A stretch of DNA of 58,489 nt, taken from NCBI RefSeq assembly GCF_002101675.1, contig NZ_LQOY01000069.1, positions 1 to 58,489 of the forward strand, read 5' to 3'. Below the pieces are notes generated by a model. That model did not search any database. It was given only the letters and a program-made list of their open reading frames with translations, and was not told the DNA's origin. The position numbers and the translations under genes are program-made. Below, one piece after another: positions 56,125 to 58,489 of the stretch. Each line of letters begins with the position of its first letter. Positions within the stretch are counted from its first letter, which is position 1. The stretch comes from Mycobacterium gordonae. GTDB taxonomy: Bacteria; Actinomycetota; Actinomycetes; Mycobacteriales; Mycobacteriaceae.

Positions 56125-57000
56125 ATGTCATTCCTGACAGCAGTGCCCGCAGAATTGGCCGCCGCGGCGGCGCAGCTGGGAGCGATCAGCAGTGCCCTCG
56201 CGGCGCAGAACGCAGGTGCCGCAGCCCCGACCACTGCGATCGCTCCCGCGGCCGCCGACCAGGTCTCGATCATGCAATCAGGCATCTTCACCGCGTACGG
56301 CGCCCTGTACCAGCAGATCGCCGCCGAAGCCCAGGCCATCCAGGAGCAGTTCGTGCAGACCCTGGGGCTGAGCAGCGGCACCTACGAGTCTTCCGAGGCG
56401 GCGAACGCGGCCGCGGCCACGCTGGCTGACGGCGCGTCCGCCGCGGCGGCCGCACCGGCAGCCTCTTCCCCGGTCGACGACTTCATTACCCAGGTCGCCA
56501 CGCTGCTGGGTGGTCCGGTTACCAGCTTCGGCGGTCAGCCGCTGAACCCGTCGAGCAACATGGCCAACATCGCGAGCTACGAAATCGGCAACTTCGCCTC
56601 GGCCTCGTCGAACATGTTGGGTCTGACCAGCGGTGGCCTGTTCCCGGAGGGCTTCGGTGTCCCCGAGGAGATCGCCGCCGACGCGGCGATCGAGGGAGCG
56701 GCGATCGAGGGCGGCCTGACTGGTGGTGCCATGGGTCCCGTGGCTGCCAGCGTCGGCTCGTCCACGCTGGTCGGCGCAATGTCGACCCCGCCGAGCTGGG
56801 CTGCCGGGACCACCCTGGTATCCAGCACCGCTCCCAGCGCCCTGTCCGGCACCGGCTTCACGGCTGCCTCGGCGGCCGCACCCGGAGGCATCTACCCGGG
56901 CGTTCCCGGCCTGGCGTCGGCCGCCCGCAATAGTGCCGGCTTCGGGGCACCGCGCTATGGCGTGAAGCCCATCGTGATGCCCAAGCTGACCGCCGTCTAA
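56125..57000 (+). CDS. PE8: PE family protein, PE8-like, with SVP-like C-terminus
   Basis: A 291-residue PE protein. PE domain residues 1-95 (SFLTAVPAELAAAAAQLGAIS) end with the YxxxD/E-type secretion signal region (TYESSEAANA). The C-terminal part has STLVGAMSTPPSW and RYGVKPIVMPKLTAV, motifs more usual in PPE-SVP proteins. PE8 (Rv1040c) followed by PPE15 (Rv1039c) and esxJ is the M. tuberculosis order. PE8-PPE15 form a heterodimer bound by EspG5 and exported by ESX-5. The gene heads the operon. Confidence 0.85.
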   Translation: MSFLTAVPAELAAAAAQLGAISSALAAQNAGAAAPTTAIAPAAADQVSIMQSGIFTAYGALYQQIAAEAQAIQEQFVQTLGLSSGTYESSEAANAAAATLADGASAAAAAPAASSPVDDFITQVATLLGGPVTSFGGQPLNPSSNMANIASYEIGNFASASSNMLGLTSGGLFPEGFGVPEEIAADAAIEGAAIEGGLTGGAMGPVAASVGSSTLVGAMSTPPSWAAGTTLVSSTAPSALSGTGFTAASAAAPGGIYPGVPGLASAARNSAGFGAPRYGVKPIVMPKLTAV

Positions 57001-57052
57001 ACCAACCCAGCCACCAGCGACCACCAACAAGCCAAGAGAAACGGGATAGCAA

Positions 57053-58237
57053 ATGTCTTACGCAGGTTTCCCCCCTGAGGCGAACTCCGGGCTCATGTAC
57101 AGCGGCGCGGGCGCCGGACCGCTCATGGCGGCTGCCGCGGCCTACAACAACCTCGCCTCGGAGCTGAGCACCGCGGCGGCCCAGTACGAGTCGATCGTCA
57201 CGACACTGACCACCGAGCAGTGGACCGGTGCCGGATCGACGTCCGCGGCCGCTGCCGCTCAGCAGAACGTGGCATGGTTGACCTCCACCGCAACGGCCCT
57301 CGAACAGGCGGGTATCCAGGCCGCCGCGTCCGCGGCCGCCTACGAGGCGGCGTTCACCGCGACGGTGCCGCCGCCGGTGATCGCGGCCAACCGGGCTCTG
57401 CTGGCCGCGCTCGTCGCCACGAACTTCTTGGGTATCAACACGCCCGCGATCATGGCGACCGAGGCGCAATACATGGAGATGTGGGTCCAGGACGTCGTCG
57501 CGATGACCACCTACCAGGCCAGCGCAGCGGCAGCAGCGATTCTGGAGCCGGTGCTGCCTGCGACGCAGACGACCAACCCCGGTGGCGCGGCTGCCCAAGC
57601 GGCCGCTGTGTCTGCTGCGCAGGCGGTGGGACCCGCCGCTTCGCTGGGCGACATTGTCACTGGCCTGCAGTCCGAGCTCAGCAACCTCGCGCTGGGCACC
57701 TCGTCGATCGGGACCGGCTTGTGGAACGCCTTGCCGGTCCCCGTTCAGGAGTTCCTCACTGCGCTGGACGGCTTCCTCGGTACGCCGTTCATCTTCAACG
57801 GCATCCAGCAAATCGGTGTTACGGCGTCGTGGTTCATGTTCGCTGCCATCCCGAACGGCATCTTCGCCGCCCACACCATCGACGCCAACATCGCGGCGGC
57901 AGCCGCGGAGGCGGCGGCCCCGGTGGCAGCCGCGGCGGAGGGCGCGGCAGCGGCAGGCCTGGCCAGCGAGGTCGGCGCAGCCGCCAGCCTGGGTGAGGCA
58001 TCGCTCGTCGGCAGCCTGTCGGTGCCGGCCAGCTGGGCCGGCGCTACCCCAGCGGTGGAGGCCGCAGCCGGCACCGCGTTGGCGGGCAGCGGCTGGACCG
58101 TCCCCGAAGAAGCCGCAGCTCCGGGAATGATGGCCGGGATGCCCGGCATGGCCGCAGCGGCCAAGGGTGCCGGTGCCTACGCCGGACCGCGCTACGGGTT
58201 CAAGCCGATCGTCATGCCCAAGCAGGTCGTTGTCTGA
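57053..58237 (+). CDS. PPE15: PPE family protein, PPE15-like (SVP subgroup)
   Basis: A 394-residue PPE-SVP protein; I recall PPE15 as 391 residues. PPE domain to about residue 175 (AGFPPEANSGLMYSGAG, TEQWTGAG turn), then a Gly/Ala-rich middle, the SVP motif in SLVGSLSVPASWAG and the end PRYGFKPIVMPKQVVV, which repeats the end of the PE protein. It lies 52 bp after the PE gene, with GAAACGGGAT upstream. It is expected to be exported with the PE partner through ESX-5. Confidence 0.9.
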   Translation: MSYAGFPPEANSGLMYSGAGAGPLMAAAAAYNNLASELSTAAAQYESIVTTLTTEQWTGAGSTSAAAAAQQNVAWLTSTATALEQAGIQAAASAAAYEAAFTATVPPPVIAANRALLAALVATNFLGINTPAIMATEAQYMEMWVQDVVAMTTYQASAAAAAILEPVLPATQTTNPGGAAAQAAAVSAAQAVGPAASLGDIVTGLQSELSNLALGTSSIGTGLWNALPVPVQEFLTALDGFLGTPFIFNGIQQIGVTASWFMFAAIPNGIFAAHTIDANIAAAAAEAAAPVAAAAEGAAAAGLASEVGAAASLGEASLVGSLSVPASWAGATPAVEAAAGTALAGSGWTVPEEAAAPGMMAGMPGMAAAAKGAGAYAGPRYGFKPIVMPKQVVV

Positions 58238-58322
58238 CGGCAGGAAAAAAAGGGAGGGGCAAGTTACTGGTTCAGGCCAGCAATCCGCCGCCGGGCCGTA
58301 GTCTCTACCGCTGGACGGCTAG

Positions 58323-58489
<167 letters not shown>

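Overview
The window comes from a slow-growing type, high-GC Mycobacterium. It holds a PE_PGRS 3' end, PE and PPE genes with SVP tails, an EsxJ-type WXG100 gene, a full yrbE/mce operon, lpqS, cysK2, ricR and fadD14 homologues, MmpS-like domains, and F420/deazaflavin-linked oxidoreductases. The left flank (Rv1057-Rv1062-like genes) and the right flank (PE8-PPE15-esxJ-like genes plus a tRNA-Leu) match, from my memory of M. tuberculosis gene order, the two sides of the Rv1040c-Rv1057 region. About 50 kb of accessory DNA lies between them here.

Layout. 1-182: PE_PGRS tail. 264-6681 (minus): patatin, class II glutamine amidotransferase, SRPBCC, NAD-binding reductase-like protein, fadD14, beta-propeller. 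6962-9308: divergent ArsR regulator and P1B-4 metal ATPase. 9328-9805: broken SHOCT-domain gene. 9824-16565: small metabolic and envelope genes (DUF427, DUF6295, dienelactone hydrolase, deazaflavin nitroreductase, phytase-like esterase lipoprotein, membrane protein, MmpS-like protein, DUF1214-like protein). 16555-19716: sulfotransferase, LLM oxidoreductase, MarR regulator with two matching palindromes, secreted protein. 19866-31255: a triple Phd/YefM-repeat protein, mceF-E-D-C-B-A, yrbEB, yrbEA and a TetR regulator. One 16-bp palindrome recurs at four promoters in this block.

31435-43499 is dominated by a copper island. Six perfect TACCC-N5-GGGTA boxes and one degenerate box (RicR-type operators) sit in front of a Met-rich membrane protein, a DUF305 lipoprotein, two lpqS-like genes flanking a PPE gene (then cysK2 and an MFS exporter), a cupredoxin-fused Cu-ATPase, ricR itself, and a 38-residue, 9-Cys metallothionein-like gene. 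43420-48350 is a six-gene MoxR/DUF58/VWA/TPR operon. 48442-51846 holds a coiled-coil protein, a PQQ-type dehydrogenase lipoprotein, a PlsC acyltransferase and a divergent TetR. 51887-52280 is a frameshifted SgcJ/EcaC-like pseudogene.

52493-55741 is a small integrated element. It is bounded by a perfect 37-bp direct repeat of the 3' half of a tRNA-Leu(UAA) gene, and it carries an integrase remnant, a DUF6941-like protein, a DUF4258/DUF2283 toxin-antitoxin-like pair and a protein with a possible PD-(D/E)xT nuclease core. 56125-58489 carries PE8-, PPE15- and EsxJ-like genes, the last cut by the window end.

The strongest candidates for new biology are the compact RicR copper regulon with its mini-metallothionein and embedded PPE gene, and the TetR-mce-triple-Phd regulatory unit. 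All function calls rest on reading the sequence and recalled families. No database search was run.
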